This document shows positions 34,176-44,579 of a DNA stretch of 64,000 nucleotides, piece after piece. Both the position numbers and the translations under genes were made by a program. Position 1 is the first letter of the stretch; every line of letters begins with the position of its first letter. Source of the stretch: Lophius americanus (lineage: Eukaryota; Chordata; Actinopteri; Lophiiformes; Lophiidae); assembly GCA_037951165.1 (NCBI GenBank), contig JBBDHG010000153.1, positions 246,501 to 310,500 on the forward strand, written 5' to 3'. The notes under the pieces are model-generated. The model searched no databases. It was not told where the DNA came from and saw nothing but the letters and a program-made list of their open reading frames with translations.

Positions 34176-34242
34176 CGAGAGAGAAAGAGAGAGAGAGAGC
34201 AAAAGAGAGAAAGAGAGAGAGGGGGACAGACAGAGAGAGAGG
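34176..34242. repeat. (GA)n tract, imperfect
   Basis: Purine-only GA-rich stretch with a few C. Confidence 0.9.
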
Positions 34243-34429
34243 CATTGTTATTGTAATGTAGATAAAACATTTCATCATCAGGCATGTGCTCCTCAGATAA
34301 GAAAATAAGCTGGGGGGTGGGTGGGGGGGTTCACTCTCATATCATCAAGGGTAATGATTATTTAGATTGTGATCATTGATGCAGACAAATGTCCCTAAAA
34401 CATCCATCAATTGGTCAATTTTGACGACC

Positions 34430-34715
34430 AAACATTTATAGTGCAAGTCATGTCACTCAACAAATCCTCAAAGCGAAACGGGGCCCTATATGTCCCCGAA
34501 AAAACCCCAATCCCCTGCGTTGTACAAGCAACGTTGTACAAGAAATTTACACAGATAATTCCTCTCGAGTCGATTCATATGCACAACTTTGATCTAAATA
34601 AAATCAAAGGCGGAGAAATCATTGCCCGGAAATTGATTTTGGAGATAAAACTCCCCCTAGTGGCAGGAAATACAAACTCAACCTTTCTAAAAAATATTAT
34701 ATGCAACCTCCGGTA
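34430..34715 (+). repeat. Repeat A copy with rearranged core
   Basis: Head 'ccccaatcccctgcgttgta' then 'caagcaacgttgtacaag' (a local duplication), core 'cctctcgagtcgattcatat' and 'gcacaactttgatctaaata', box 'aaactccccctagtggcagg', 'aaatacaaactcaacctttc'. The 101-codon frame across it is a chance read-through. Confidence 0.65.
34650..34663 (-). promoter_or_regulatory. CTCF-like motif inside Repeat A
   Basis: Minus strand CCACTAGGGGGAGT, 12 of 14 positions of the CTCF core, preceded by TG as in strong sites. Confidence 0.3.
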
Positions 34716-34719
34716 AACA

Positions 34720-35420
34720 TAAGATGGCATGTTCTACATGATAACTGTATTTATGATCTAAAAATGTTATCTAATATCAGATGTTTTTTTTTCCCTCTTA
34801 AAAACTAATTTCAAGAAACTACCAAACAGCATTTCTAACTGGTTGCAGCGGAACTAGAGATATACGCGATGTGTTCAATCACATCATCACGATTACAGTC
34901 CGTGTTCGTAAAGCAGGAAATCGACTCCCGGGTCTCACCACTAGCACACTATGCCAAAATCAAATGGTCAATTTTTTGAAGCACAGGGACGCTACGGATC
35001 CACAGCGAGACACATTATCGGCAAATGGAGAAGACAAAGAAAAAATGCTGAACTTTTTTTAAGCACCGGTCCATGAAACTACAGGGTGAAGTTTTCTTGG
35101 AAGAGCGGCGAGCTCCGGAGTTTTGATTGATGGCTACTATGAGAAACCCACTTTTCAAATTGGCCTTCTCTACTCAGATTGTGACAGATTGTGTGTGAAG
35201 GCATAGGTGAAAGAAAGGAGTGTACATCGAAAGGTTAGTGAGAAATGAATGAAAACTCTAAATGAGAAATGTATAACAAAAGTCTCTGAATGAGATGTGA
35301 CATCGGTGGGATGAGATAATCTCTTTTTAAATTGCCATTTCATCAAAATTCCCAAATAGGGAACTATTGGATGTCAAATTGGTAGTGACTATATTGAGAC
35401 GTGATGTCGCGCCACTCGTC
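34720..35420. other. Unannotated spacer
   Basis: Nothing supported. Confidence 0.5.
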
Positions 35421-35424
35421 TCTA

Positions 35425-35520
35425 TTCCTTCGTTTATTCTACATGCTTTTATTCTGTTCAGGGTCACTGAGAGGTCCCGGAGTCTATCCCAGCATGCACT
35501 GGGAGACATGGCCATCACCT
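35425..35520 (+). repeat. Repeat C fragment
   Basis: 'tattctgttcagggtcactg', 'cccggagtctatcccagcat', 'gcactgggagacatgg' matches the common form 'cctgttcagggtcgcgg..gagcctatcccagcatgcattgggcg'. Confidence 0.55.
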
Positions 35521-35643
35521 TTCATTAGGATAACAAACAGGAAAACAAATCCTCGAATAGAGGTTGTTTAGAATTCAGATGATGTGACCTGCGTGGTTCA
35601 GGGTTGTTGGAGGAAGCTCAAACATGGAGAGGCAGAAGAGGAG

Positions 35644-35692
35644 GAAGAAGAAGAAGAAGAAGAAGAAGAAGAAGAAGAAGAAGAAGAAGAGA
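35644..35692. repeat. (GAA)n microsatellite
   Basis: About sixteen AAG/GAA units, homopurine, inside a longer purine-rich stretch. Confidence 0.95.
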
Positions 35693-35699
35693 CAGCAGG

Positions 35700-37110
35700 A
35701 GATGGATTGTTTTCCTGAATGGAACTGGAAATAATGAGAAGGAAAAATAACAAGAATATGAATATGATCGGGACAACTACAATTACTACAATCTTAGTAA
35801 AAAAAATTCTGCTCTCTCCCTCTTCTTCTTCCTCTTCCTCCTCTTCCCTCTCACAACATTTAAGCTCAGGATCAATACATAATTTCCCGTAAATTTAATT
35901 ACCCATTCACGCTACAGACGAGGTGTTTTCTTCCTCGGTTTTGATGAAGAAGGAATTAATAACCACGCTTAATGTGAAGAAGGGAAAAAAAGTTCAAATC
36001 CAATTGTGATGGCGGTGACTCGGCGGTGCAGGCCGGGGCAGGATGATGCATCAGCACGCCATCCCGGTACCAACGATGTTCAGAATCTATTATTTAGCAG
36101 TGTTATCTGCAGCATGCATTCATGCTTTTTTATATAATACAGTAGCTAAACCCGCCGAAATCTATATTTCAGGAGATGAACCTTTAAGAGACTACAGAGA
36201 CTTTTTACAGACGAGGTGAAGAGAGATGGTTCCATCCATCTTTTGGACCTGCAGGAGGAAGAGTAGGAGGAGGTATATTCCCACGGATGAGGTACTGACA
36301 AAGAAGAAGACATTTTTAGCCATGTTGCTCGAAGAGAAAGGCGTCTAAAGTGCCATCATTTCTGATTCCTGCAGGCATCCAGGATCAATTCAACTCCTGC
36401 GTCCATTAATTTATAGAAAACGAACGCGGAGAGTGTTTCTGGGAGGAGAAATTGCTTTATGATGGTCTGATGATGAGTCGGGTCCGTGGGGAGGGAAAAG
36501 GTAGTTTACAAGCCGAGCAACCGTCTCTACCTTCTGCTGCCTATTTTTCTTTATTTTCCTCCTTTATTTATTAATCTGATAACCAAACAGGGGAAGAGAC
36601 AATGCTAGTGGAAACACTCGCAATGAGGTTTGGCTTTAAATAATAGTCTGTCCGGACTCTTATCTCCTGAGAAGGAAACTCGTGTTCGATGAGTGTGCGA
36701 GTTTCTGCCAGGTCTGAAATATCCTGAACGTATTTCTGCTGGTAGTTTCCATTCGACATATATCGACTCTATAATTACACATTCTATTCCAGCAGATCCG
36801 GATTATTGTCTGTATACATGCATAGACAGCAAACAGCAAACATGTGATTTTTCTTTCTTTTTGTCATCATTTTATATTATTGTTAAAGATACAGATGCGG
36901 TGAATTGACAAAAATATTGAAAAAGAAACAGGGCTTTCAAAGTGGGTCCGTACCATAATTTAACTGGTTCTTGTCCAAAGAGTGATTTAAGTTGAAATCT
37001 GTTAAGTAGTTTCTGCATAATTAAGACCCGATCAAAAGTTACAGTGTTGTGTAATAACTGTGTAATTAACTAATTTAATTAAAGACTGGCAAACAGAAAG
37101 GTAACTGAAT
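35700..37110. other. Unannotated spacer
   Basis: Pyrimidine-rich TCT/TCC stretch at 35815-35850. The rest is unique AT-moderate DNA with no nameable feature. Confidence 0.45.
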
Positions 37111-37114
37111 TTAG

Positions 37115-37345
37115 TTTCGACCCCTGGGCCAGGAAGTAGACAAGCCCCCAGTTACTTTATTCAACTAGATGTTTCATCACAGAGCAGCAGATCAGAAATG
37201 TATTTTGGCCCTTCGTAAACCAACAACAGGAATTTAAGTAGTTTCTCTAGCAGACAGAAATCCAGTGTACGGATCAGAGAACTGGACCGGTTGATCCAGT
37301 CTCCTGGTCTTAGTGAGGACTCGAGCCGCGGCAGCATCTGTCTGA
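37115..37345 (-). mobile_element. L2-type LINE relic, 3' end of ORF2
   Basis: Minus-strand frame gives QTDAAAARVLTKTRRLDQPV, the typical C-terminal L2-like segment ('NAAARVLT.TRK.DHI.PVL..LHWLPV'). Beyond the stop, decayed DNA matches the usual continuation ('ccaaaatacatttctgatct', 'gctgctctgtgatgaaacat', 'ctgggccag'). Confidence 0.75.
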
Positions 37346-37614
37346 TTGATTATTTTAGGGAGACCTGGAAACATGCCAGTAAAATTGTCCAGTAGACTGA
37401 AAATAAACAAATGGAATAGTTTTTTTAAATCCTGCTGAGACGTCAGTCCTCTAGTTCTGGACACGTTCGGGGATGTTATGGAATCCAAATCTTCCCCGCC
37501 GCTGCAGCGTCCGCTGGACATTTTGGAAAAAAATATATTTAATTCAAAGTTCTTTTAAGTTCTTTACTTTTAAGTTTTTTTAAACTGTAAATCTTTGTAC
37601 CTTTCGCAGTAACC

Positions 37615-37695
37615 CTACTGACAAAAAAGCCAAACAACCAACTGACCCGGGTGAAAACAAAATCTCCTCGGCACAAGTAATGAAAGCATCACTCT
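37615..37695 (-). repeat. LINE-like 3' tail
   Basis: On the minus strand 'gaggagattttgttttcacc', then 'cagttggttgtttggctttt', 'ttgtcagtagggttac' resembles a common fish retroposon tail ('aggaggttatgttttcacc..tgtttgt..cagcaggatta'). Confidence 0.5.
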
Positions 37696-37699
37696 GAGT

Positions 37700-38085
37700 T
37701 CTACTAGAACCCTGCAGCGCTGGATCCTACACTTCTTCCCACGCGAGCTGAAACTTTTTTTTATTCCTTCCCTTACCCATCTGTTACGCCTGATATTTAT
37801 CAGTAAACAACGCTTGTCTGAGAGGCATATTAGCCAGGAGCCCCCCACTTCAGAGGCCTCACTTTTCTGATACTGGAACAGAAGCTTCTCAGCACTTCTC
37901 GCAGACCAGGTGACCTTCAGGAGCAATCAAGATGTGGAATACCGGAGCGGGAGGAAGGATAATAGAGAAAAACCACATGGAGCCATAACTCATCCGTCAA
38001 TCAAACTCCACATCCACCGGTAAGACCCAGAACTCGCTGGGGAGTCTTTAGATCTCTTCTTTTCTGGGAACACCTTGGAATCTCT
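37700..38085. other. Unannotated spacer
   Basis: Nothing supported. Confidence 0.45.
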
Positions 38086-38089
38086 CAAG

Positions 38090-38450
38090 ATGAGTCGAGT
38101 CAATTATATTCCTATAGCCCTAAATCACAAACCACAATTTGCCACGTTGGAATTTAAATCCTCTGTCCTTAGAACCTCGGTCCGGTTAAGGAACAACTCC
38201 ACGAAAAAAACCTTTAAACAGTGAAAAAAAGGGAAGGTACTCAGAGGGGGGGTCCCTCTCCTAGGACGGACAAACGTGCGACAGATGCCGGTGTACAGAT
38301 CGGATCAACAAGAAAACACATTGTATACAGTTCTAGCAATGATGATGGCATGTGGTGATGTATTACAGTACATTTAATAGTATCGGTACTACAATATACA
38401 TATACAATAGTAGTGGTGCTACTAAGTATTTGATTTATGATTATTAGTGA
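38090..38450 (+). repeat. Repeat F: common teleost interspersed repeat
   Basis: 'tatattcctatagccctaaa', 'tcacaaaccacaatttgcca', 'atcctctgtccttagaacct', 'cccttctcctaggacgg'-like 'tctcctaggacggacaaacg', then a tail with 'ggtactacaatatacatata' and 'caatagtagtggtgctacta' at 38385-38424. The tail resembles the 33-bp minisatellite unit at 47.7 kb. Confidence 0.65.
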
Positions 38451-38454
38451 TAGT

Positions 38455-38705
38455 AGTCAGAGATGACGTCCTACAGGGCCTCGGAAGTAGATGCCGCCAA
38501 GATCCGGGTTTGGTTTAGCCAGGAACCAGGAAAAACTATCAGTCCAGAACACAAAAATTCCCGGCTGTAAGGGAATAGAGTCAGCGGTGCATTTATGGGG
38601 CATGGATTTAGCAATAAATGACATAGAAATAGAGGCAGTCTAAGGCTATTTCAGCAGAATTAAGAGCTGGTCCAGAACCAGCCTGAGCCAGCCCTAACTG
38701 TAAGC
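38455..38705. other. Probable continuation of Repeat F
   Basis: 'tgccgccaagatccgggttt' and 'aagggaatagagtcagcgg' may be the decayed 3' part of Repeat F. Not certain. Confidence 0.3.
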
Positions 38706-38712
38706 TGTCATA

Positions 38713-38714
<2 letters not shown>

Positions 38715-38761
<47 letters not shown>
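38715..38761. repeat. (AT)n microsatellite
   Basis: About 23 AT units. Confidence 0.95.
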
Positions 38762-38762
<1 letters not shown>

Positions 38763-38764
38763 TA

Positions 38765-39235
38765 TAACTATATGCAATTATGAGCTGAAGAGTGTGGCTG
38801 GGGAGAAAGACCATAGAAAACCCTTCTTAGTTCTGCTTACACGGCAGACCCTGTAAAAATATCGGTACATGCACTCCCTCTGTCACCATCTTCATGCGCT
38901 CACTTGTCAGGCTGGTGTTTTTGTTCACCCCCCAGCACCCGCCTCTTACCCTTCCACTGGTCTGACCTGCTCTGGAAGACCCCAAGCGTAAAGGAGTGAG
39001 TGTCCAGCAGACAAACGGGAGGCTCACACACATGACTGCCTCCCGTGTCGGCGGCCTGTCACACTGAAAGACTAGAATCAAAGAGAGGAGCAGATTCGAA
39101 GAAAAAAAAACCAACACGTGTCGTGTCAAGGACAAACAGACTTTGACGGGTTCTCAGCAGCGCCGACATGGAAAGTCATCTGCAGTAGGAGTACAGTAAG
39201 TAAATAGTCAAACCAGTTGGAAAGTAAATTGCTTT
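38765..39235. other. Unannotated spacer
   Basis: The 102-codon minus-strand frame 39135-38827 has no domain. Nothing else is supported. Confidence 0.45.
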
Positions 39236-39239
39236 CGTG

Positions 39240-39675
39240 TTGGTTTTTCCCCCAGTTTCTTTCTTTTTTTAATTACTTACAATTACTTTTTGTGCTGTAA
39301 TGAAACAATATGGAGCCCAAATGATTGCGTACGTTAAATTACAATCAGAAGAAGCCACTTTGCTCCGTCTATATTACATTTTAATTATTCATAGCCGTGT
39401 CACCTGGGTGTTTGTAGCGCATCCGCTGCATCAATCAAAGCGGTTAATCTCATCGCTCACTGCTACAATTATTCCACTAACTACGCCAGTCATTCACCGA
39501 ATCAATTTCTCGCGGCCTTTGTCTTTTGCCGTCGGGATTTCCGTCCCGTCAACACATTACCGGGAGGACAGCGGTGTTGACCCGGCAGGAGAGTTAATGA
39601 GGTGCAGAGAGAACAAGCTATCAATAACACCGGCCACTTTTGAGGGATCCAGATTTCTGCTTTTAGAGTAAATAG
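39240..39675. promoter_or_regulatory. Candidate conserved non-coding element 3
   Basis: Non-repetitive, with many homeodomain-like words ('tttttaattacttac', 'acattttaattattc', 'gttaatctcatcg', 'gagttaatgagg') and an E-box CACCTG at about 39401. A 123-codon plus-strand frame (39300-39671) spans it but has no domain and no splice context. Confidence 0.28.
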
Positions 39676-39879
39676 CAGCTTTAGAGAGAAGATTTTAAAT
39701 GTATGTTCACGTCGTACGGTTGGAAATAATCTAGAGTTTGAGCCAGAAAAGTCCTATTGAGTACGGAATCTAGTTCTAGGTACTGTTACAGCTTCCAAAC
39801 GTGGCGACCTGGTTACAAGATTATGTTATGTGATGTATTATGTTTTGATGTCCAATTAGGATTTTACTCGTTTTTTATA

Positions 39880-39955
39880 TACATGTAAAGCGACTTTGGG
39901 CATTTTACGAAAAGCGCGCTATAAATAAAAGATATTTATCATTGTTATGATAATG
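39880..39955 (+). repeat. SINE/LINE 3' tail
   Basis: 'catgtaaagcgactttgggc', 'gaaaagcgcgctataaataa', then a decayed A/T-rich end. Confidence 0.6.
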
Positions 39956-40084
39956 AGCTTTATTGTCATAGAGGCTGTAAACCAGACAGGTAGACAGCAA
40001 ACACACAAAAAGTAAAAAAAAAAATGAACAACAAAATAGAAATAATCGATAAAAAAGTAAAAAGGTGATAATTATAATGAAAAA

Positions 40085-40545
40085 TTAAATGAAAACCTTT
40101 GCTTGTACAAACAATTCACCTGATTGAACTCTTTTTTCTTTTCTTTTTAGTTTTTTTTTACTGTTTTTCATGAAGAAAGGCTAAAAAAAACAAAACTCTT
40201 TGAGTAAAATACAATATTTACAAAATAGATCTCCAAAAATCGATTCACATGCCTCAATCGGACCAGAACGGTTGAGAAATTATATCCTGGAAAACAGTAT
40301 TTGAACTTTTTTTTTTTTTAAAAAGCTCCCCCTAGTGAATAAAATATGAACTACTATAATAAAATACGATATATTTATATCTGTGGATTCATATGTGCCA
40401 AAGCTGGACTAAATCGGACCCAAAAAAAACCCTCTGGAGATAAAGCGTCACCTGGTGTCAGATATATGCAACCAACCTTTCCCAAAATCAATCCAGTTCT
40501 TCCTCGCACTAAGGTCTCGTGGATTAGGATTATGGGGTTAGAAAG
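40085..40545 (+). repeat. Repeat A copy, two modules
   Basis: Decayed head 'gcttgtacaaacaattcacc' and 'tgattgaactc'. Module 1 core 'aatcgattcacatgcc', 'tcggaccagaacggttgag'. Box 'agctccccctagtgaataaa'. Module 2 core 'ggattcatatgtgccaaagc', 'tggactaaatcggacc'. Tail 'aaatcaatccagttcttcct', 'cgcactaaggtctcg'. Confidence 0.7.
40325..40338 (-). promoter_or_regulatory. CTCF-like motif inside Repeat A
   Basis: Minus strand TCACTAGGGGGAGC, 12 of 14 positions of the CTCF core. Confidence 0.25.
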
Positions 40546-40549
40546 TGAA

Positions 40550-41650
40550 AAGTCTCACTCGTGTAATCTCTCCTGAATAAATCTCTGCCTCCTTCACACT
40601 ATCTTATTTTTTTTAAATATGCATCAAAAGACAAACGTATAAAGAAGCAAGTCTAAATGATTAAAAACCTTTTTTTGCTAAATCTTGAAGTTAATCGGAG
40701 AGCAATACACTCTAGAAAATATGATAGCATCATACTGACTTTTTCAGGAATAGGACCTATAGGAATATAGGAATATATATATATAGATATAGGAATATAT
40801 TACATGGAACCCAAAGCCATGTTGCATTAGTTCCACGCAATTAGGCAGAGTTTCTCTAACCCATCAGGGATGTTGGTAGAAAAACACAGATTCCACAGAA
40901 GCCTGGCTGAACAGTAGGAGTAAAAAGGAACCCGGCAAATTAAAAGGAAGTTCGTCCTGTTCCTCTTTTAATGCCCCCCTCAGAGTGCAGCGCTCCTTTT
41001 TTTTCCAGAAGCTCTTCGAAGAGCTCACCGTTTTTATTATCATTTTTTTTACAATATCAGGTAAAAGGTTCCCTCACAGCTGATTTGAAGGAATCTTATC
41101 CGTCTGTACAATCTGTGACCTGGACCTTGAAGCCGAAGAGGGCCGCCATTTAATCAAACAATCTGTGACCCACGGATTCCTCTGACTGTTTGCAACAATG
41201 AGGCGTCCTCTGCTTTTTCATAACGCTGCAAGGCCGGACACGTCGGAGACGTTGCTTTGTGCGCCATCTGCTCCTGTCACATCTCACTTAGACGTCTCCA
41301 GACAGTCTGCGCCACCGGGAGATTGATTTCCTCATGCATCATATTCCTGCTGAGGAATATTGTCCTGGCACAAGTGACAGTCTGAAAAGTGTTTTCATTA
41401 TACTCCGTTTTAAGATCTATATTGACAGATTAAGCCGGTCGGTCTCTCAATTGTGAATTACGTCTTCATGAATGTCTAAATCAAAATGTGCTTCGTACTT
41501 TTTTTTTTTTCTCTCCTTTTTTTTTACCTCTTAGCTTAGCCGTTGACTACCTGAAGGATGTAGCAGCCACGTTTAATTCTTTCATATCCCCTCACTGCAA
41601 AAACACTAAATCTTACTACAGTATGTATATCTGTACAAATTCTAGTCAAA
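40550..41650. other. Unannotated spacer
   Basis: Short AT-rich tandem 'ataggaatat' near 40760-40800. A direct repeat 'acaatctgtgacc' occurs at about 41107 and 41157. T-runs are seen near 41500. No gene. Confidence 0.45.
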
Positions 41651-41654
41651 CAAC

Positions 41655-42115
41655 GTTTGCTGCCGTCCCTGACAGCAAGGGAATGTCGGCGAAAAGTCTC
41701 CAATACGCTGCGTTGTGGAAGTCGTCCCCCCCCCCCCGATATAATTTTTGGTAAAAAAAACAACCCAAAAAAACCCATGAAGTGATTTAAATGTGATTTA
41801 AATAAGTTAAATCTCCTCCAGTCGATTCATATGTGGCAGATTTGGACTAATTCGACTCGATGCTTAAGAAGTCGTGTCCTGAAAACAGTGTCTTTCCTAC
41901 ACAGACTCCCACCTTATCCGTAAAACATGACCTTTTAATGTAAAACACATTATACACAACATAAATGTCTTCAAGTCGATTCATCTGTACTAATGTGGAC
42001 TAAATCGGACCAACGCTTTAGAAGTTGTAGAACTTTTGGAGATAAAGCTCCACCTAGTGGCAGAAATCATACATTCCATCTTTACCAAAATCAATCCAGT
42101 TCTTTCTCGCTTAGG
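41655..42115 (+). repeat. Repeat A copy, at least two modules
   Basis: Head 'ccctgacagcaagggaatgt', 'aatacgctgcgttgt'. Module 1 'cagtcgattcatatgtggca', 'tttggactaattcgac'. Module 2 'caagtcgattcatctgtact', 'gactaaatcggaccaacgct'. Box 'agctccacctagtggcagaa'. Tail 'aaatcaatccagttctttct'. A C10 run sits at 41727-41736. Confidence 0.7.
42047..42060 (-). promoter_or_regulatory. CTCF-like motif inside Repeat A, strong match
   Basis: Minus strand CCACTAGGTGGAGC, 13 of 14 positions of the CTCF core (only position 12 differs). Confidence 0.35.
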
Positions 42116-42241
42116 TATATATATGTATGTAAATGTATGAGATATTAACTTTTGGTTTGTAACTTATTATCTTTTGTGCACAATTTCATTATCTTGTTAT
42201 CTTGTTATATATTTTTTTCTTAATGGACTTCAGGGGCTCTG

Positions 42242-42298
42242 TATATATATATATATATATATATAAATATATATATATAAATACATACATATATATGA
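42242..42298. repeat. AT-rich (TA)n microsatellite
   Basis: Imperfect TA repeat with 'aaa' and 'cata' interruptions. Confidence 0.9.
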
Positions 42299-42304
42299 TA
42301 TAAT

Positions 42305-43155
42305 AAACAGGGCTCAAACGCACTAGAAAAGTAAGACTGACAAGACACAGACGACACTAAATTATCTGAAAGGTCGGAAAGATAGTGACAGGAAGCGTTA
42401 AGGAAAAAAAATCCAAAATAAAAGATTAGGTAACATTTCAGAAATGATTCGTAGAGATTCATTGATTCGTATGGAGAGAAAAAAAGGCGCAAAGTGAGGG
42501 TTTGACATCTTTTAGTTGTTGAATTGTCTATAAAACAACATTTAGAGGAGATAAAAAACAGTTGAGGCATAATCTCGGCGGGGCTGCTGTTTAGCTCGGA
42601 GACCTCTGCTGTTCTGCAAATCTGTTATTATGTGGCGTTAATGCTTCGTTTCCTCTACAAATGCGACTATGTGGGTGGCTCATCTTCTGTTGTGACATTT
42701 TCTAAATGAATAATGCGTCTTTGTGATGAGCTTGGCGATAATTGTATATCTGTTTTCGGTGAAGTCATTTGGACTACGATGCTCTCTTGCGTTCTCCTTT
42801 CATTATTTAGAAGGTATTTATGCAGAAGGGACCCTTTTACTGAACTCCACCATAAGTCGGTCAGGGCGCTTAAAGTCAAGGTTTTAAAGCTGTGATATAA
42901 ATTATTACTTTGCAGAGCCGGCGATACACAGCATTTAATAAAGATGAAAAATATTAGCCTTTCAACACTCATGTATAATTTAAGGCTACAGATGTAACGG
43001 CAGAGCTAAGCGGTTTTTTGAGCAGCGAATGTTTCCGTTAAAGGAGATTTGTCGCTGGAATTCGTAGCTGGATATCATTGGAGGGAAATTGTTGTGACGA
43101 ATGACAGCATTTTAGACGGAGGACAGATTACAGAGATAATCGATGAACAAATATT
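42305..43155. other. Unannotated spacer
   Basis: Opposed 60-101 codon frames at 42667-42972 have no domain. No repeat recognised. Confidence 0.45.
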
Positions 43156-43159
43156 GAAA

Positions 43160-43510
43160 ACTAAGCCTATGATGTCATCCCCAACAACAAGGAAACATCC
43201 CCTAAAAGTCCCCAATCCCATGCATCGTACAAGCATTGAGCTCTTCGTATTAAATGTGAAGTTGTGTCCAGAGTATTTTCAGTAAAAAAGGCTCCCCTTT
43301 AGTGAGTAAAATACGAAATATTGTATTAAAATATGTATGAAATATGACATAAACAAGATAGATCTCCTCGAGTCGATTCATATGCACCAAATTTCAACTA
43401 AATTGGACCAACAGTTGGGAAGAAATGGCCCAAAAGAAGAATATATACAACTGACCTTTCCCCAAATCACTCCAGTTCTTCCTCACACTGAGATCTATGG
43501 TTTTTAAGTT
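43160..43510 (+). repeat. Repeat A, near full length
   Basis: Head 'gtcatccccaacaacaagga', 'ccccaatcccatgcatcgta', 'caagcattgagctcttcg'. Box decayed to 'ctccccttttagtgagtaaa'. Core 'atctcctcgagtcgattcat', 'atgcaccaaatttcaactaa', 'attggaccaacagttgg'. Tail 'cccaaatcactccagttctt', 'cctcacactgagatctatgg'. Confidence 0.75.
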
Positions 43511-43634
43511 AACAAGTGTGACACAAAGAAACTGCAGGCATTAATATCCCCGAGTCGGGGATATTATTACATTAAATTATGGAGAGGAATTATACCAAAT
43601 GACCAAAATTGACCGAAGTGTGATCAGTGAAGAT

Positions 43635-43845
43635 ACAGCTATAGTCCATAACCATCAGAACCAGCACATTAACTTTTGTTTTCAGCAGTTGGTGATGCAG
43701 GAGCTCCTCTGTGGGATCTGAGACCATGGGCTAGCTCTCGCTGTCCAGGTGCATCAGGGCACCTTGAGAGCTCCATGAGTCTCTCCTTCCTTGGACCGTT
43801 CTGGTAGTTGTGGAGACTACAAACAGATAAAAATGCGACTCAAGG
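43635..43845 (-). mobile_element. Tc1-like relic, short
   Basis: Plus strand 'accatcagaaccagcacatt', 'aacttttgttttcagcagtt', 'ctcctctgtgggatctgaga', 'ccaggtgcatcagggcacct', 'cttccttggaccgttctggt' is the antisense of the same transposase segment as in the relic at 26.9-27.1 kb. Confidence 0.7.
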
Positions 43846-43849
43846 AGAT

Positions 43850-43955
43850 CTGTAATATTTGAGGAGTTCAATCAGGACGGGACGTTTTGTATAAGGCAGG
43901 GGAATTGGGCTTTTTGTGGAGATAACCTAATTGTTGGGTACGACAGGTCGGGCCT
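43850..43955 (-). repeat. Repeat A head
   Basis: Plus strand 'tatttgaggagttcaatcag', 'ttttgtataaggcaggggaa', 'aacctaattgttgggtac'. Confidence 0.6.
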
Positions 43956-43959
43956 AGTT

Positions 43960-44390
43960 TATCAAGGAAACGCTATTCTGTGTCATCCAACCAGCTTCAA
44001 CGCCTGGCTGTGGGCACTTATAAACCTGGATGTTTGGCTGATTCATTCTGTAATGCCACGCAACGTTACGTTTAAAGACAATTACAGCAGGAGTAGTCTG
44101 CGTACAAAGTAGAACACAACGCCGAATTAGACCCGTTTAGAGAGGATTCAGAATTGAAGAGTAATTTCCAATGAAGGTGGCGGAAGAGAAATGATTAAAC
44201 CTTTCTTTTCTGTCCATGTGGAATAGCACAGTGCAATTTCAACTAATAATTAAAAAGTGATTAAGCCGTCCACATAACCTACTTCAATTGAAGTATTCTC
44301 AGAAATGTCCCGGTACTTTCTGGGACAAGTGCCAGGTCTTGTGAGAGAAGTGAATGCGGGTACAGAATATTAAGCTACTTTCACAGTACA
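43960..44390. other. Unannotated spacer
   Basis: Nothing supported. Confidence 0.5.
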
Positions 44391-44394
44391 GGTC

Positions 44395-44575
44395 TTAATG
44401 CAAAGTGACTTAAAGTGACCGTTCAGACTGCGGTCGCTTTGAAAAACCTCAGATATGTATCTGGTTTAGGACCGCGTATGAAAGTGGCCTTGGTCCGATT
44501 TGAAAAATCGGATTTTGCCTGTCATAAAAAAATCCGATATTGGCAAGAAAGTCGGATTGGGCCCCTTTTTTCCTG
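44395..44575. mobile_element. Repeat G: DNA-transposon-like (MITE) fragment
   Basis: 'gtgaccgttcagactgcggt', 'atatgtatctggtttaggac', 'cgcgtatgaaagtggccttg', 'gtccgatttgaaaaatcgga' match a common non-autonomous fish element with 'cagtctgaac', 'aaatccgat' and 'catatgtggtcctaaatccgatac'-type words. The last word forms a small hairpin. The superfamily is not certain. Confidence 0.5.
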
Positions 44576-44579
44576 CAGT

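Noticed and set aside
37615..37926. 103-codon minus-strand frame as part of the L2 relic ORF
   Set aside because: Its end overlaps a LINE-like 3' tail in the same strand but upstream of the L2 RT fragment. The translation has no RT motif.
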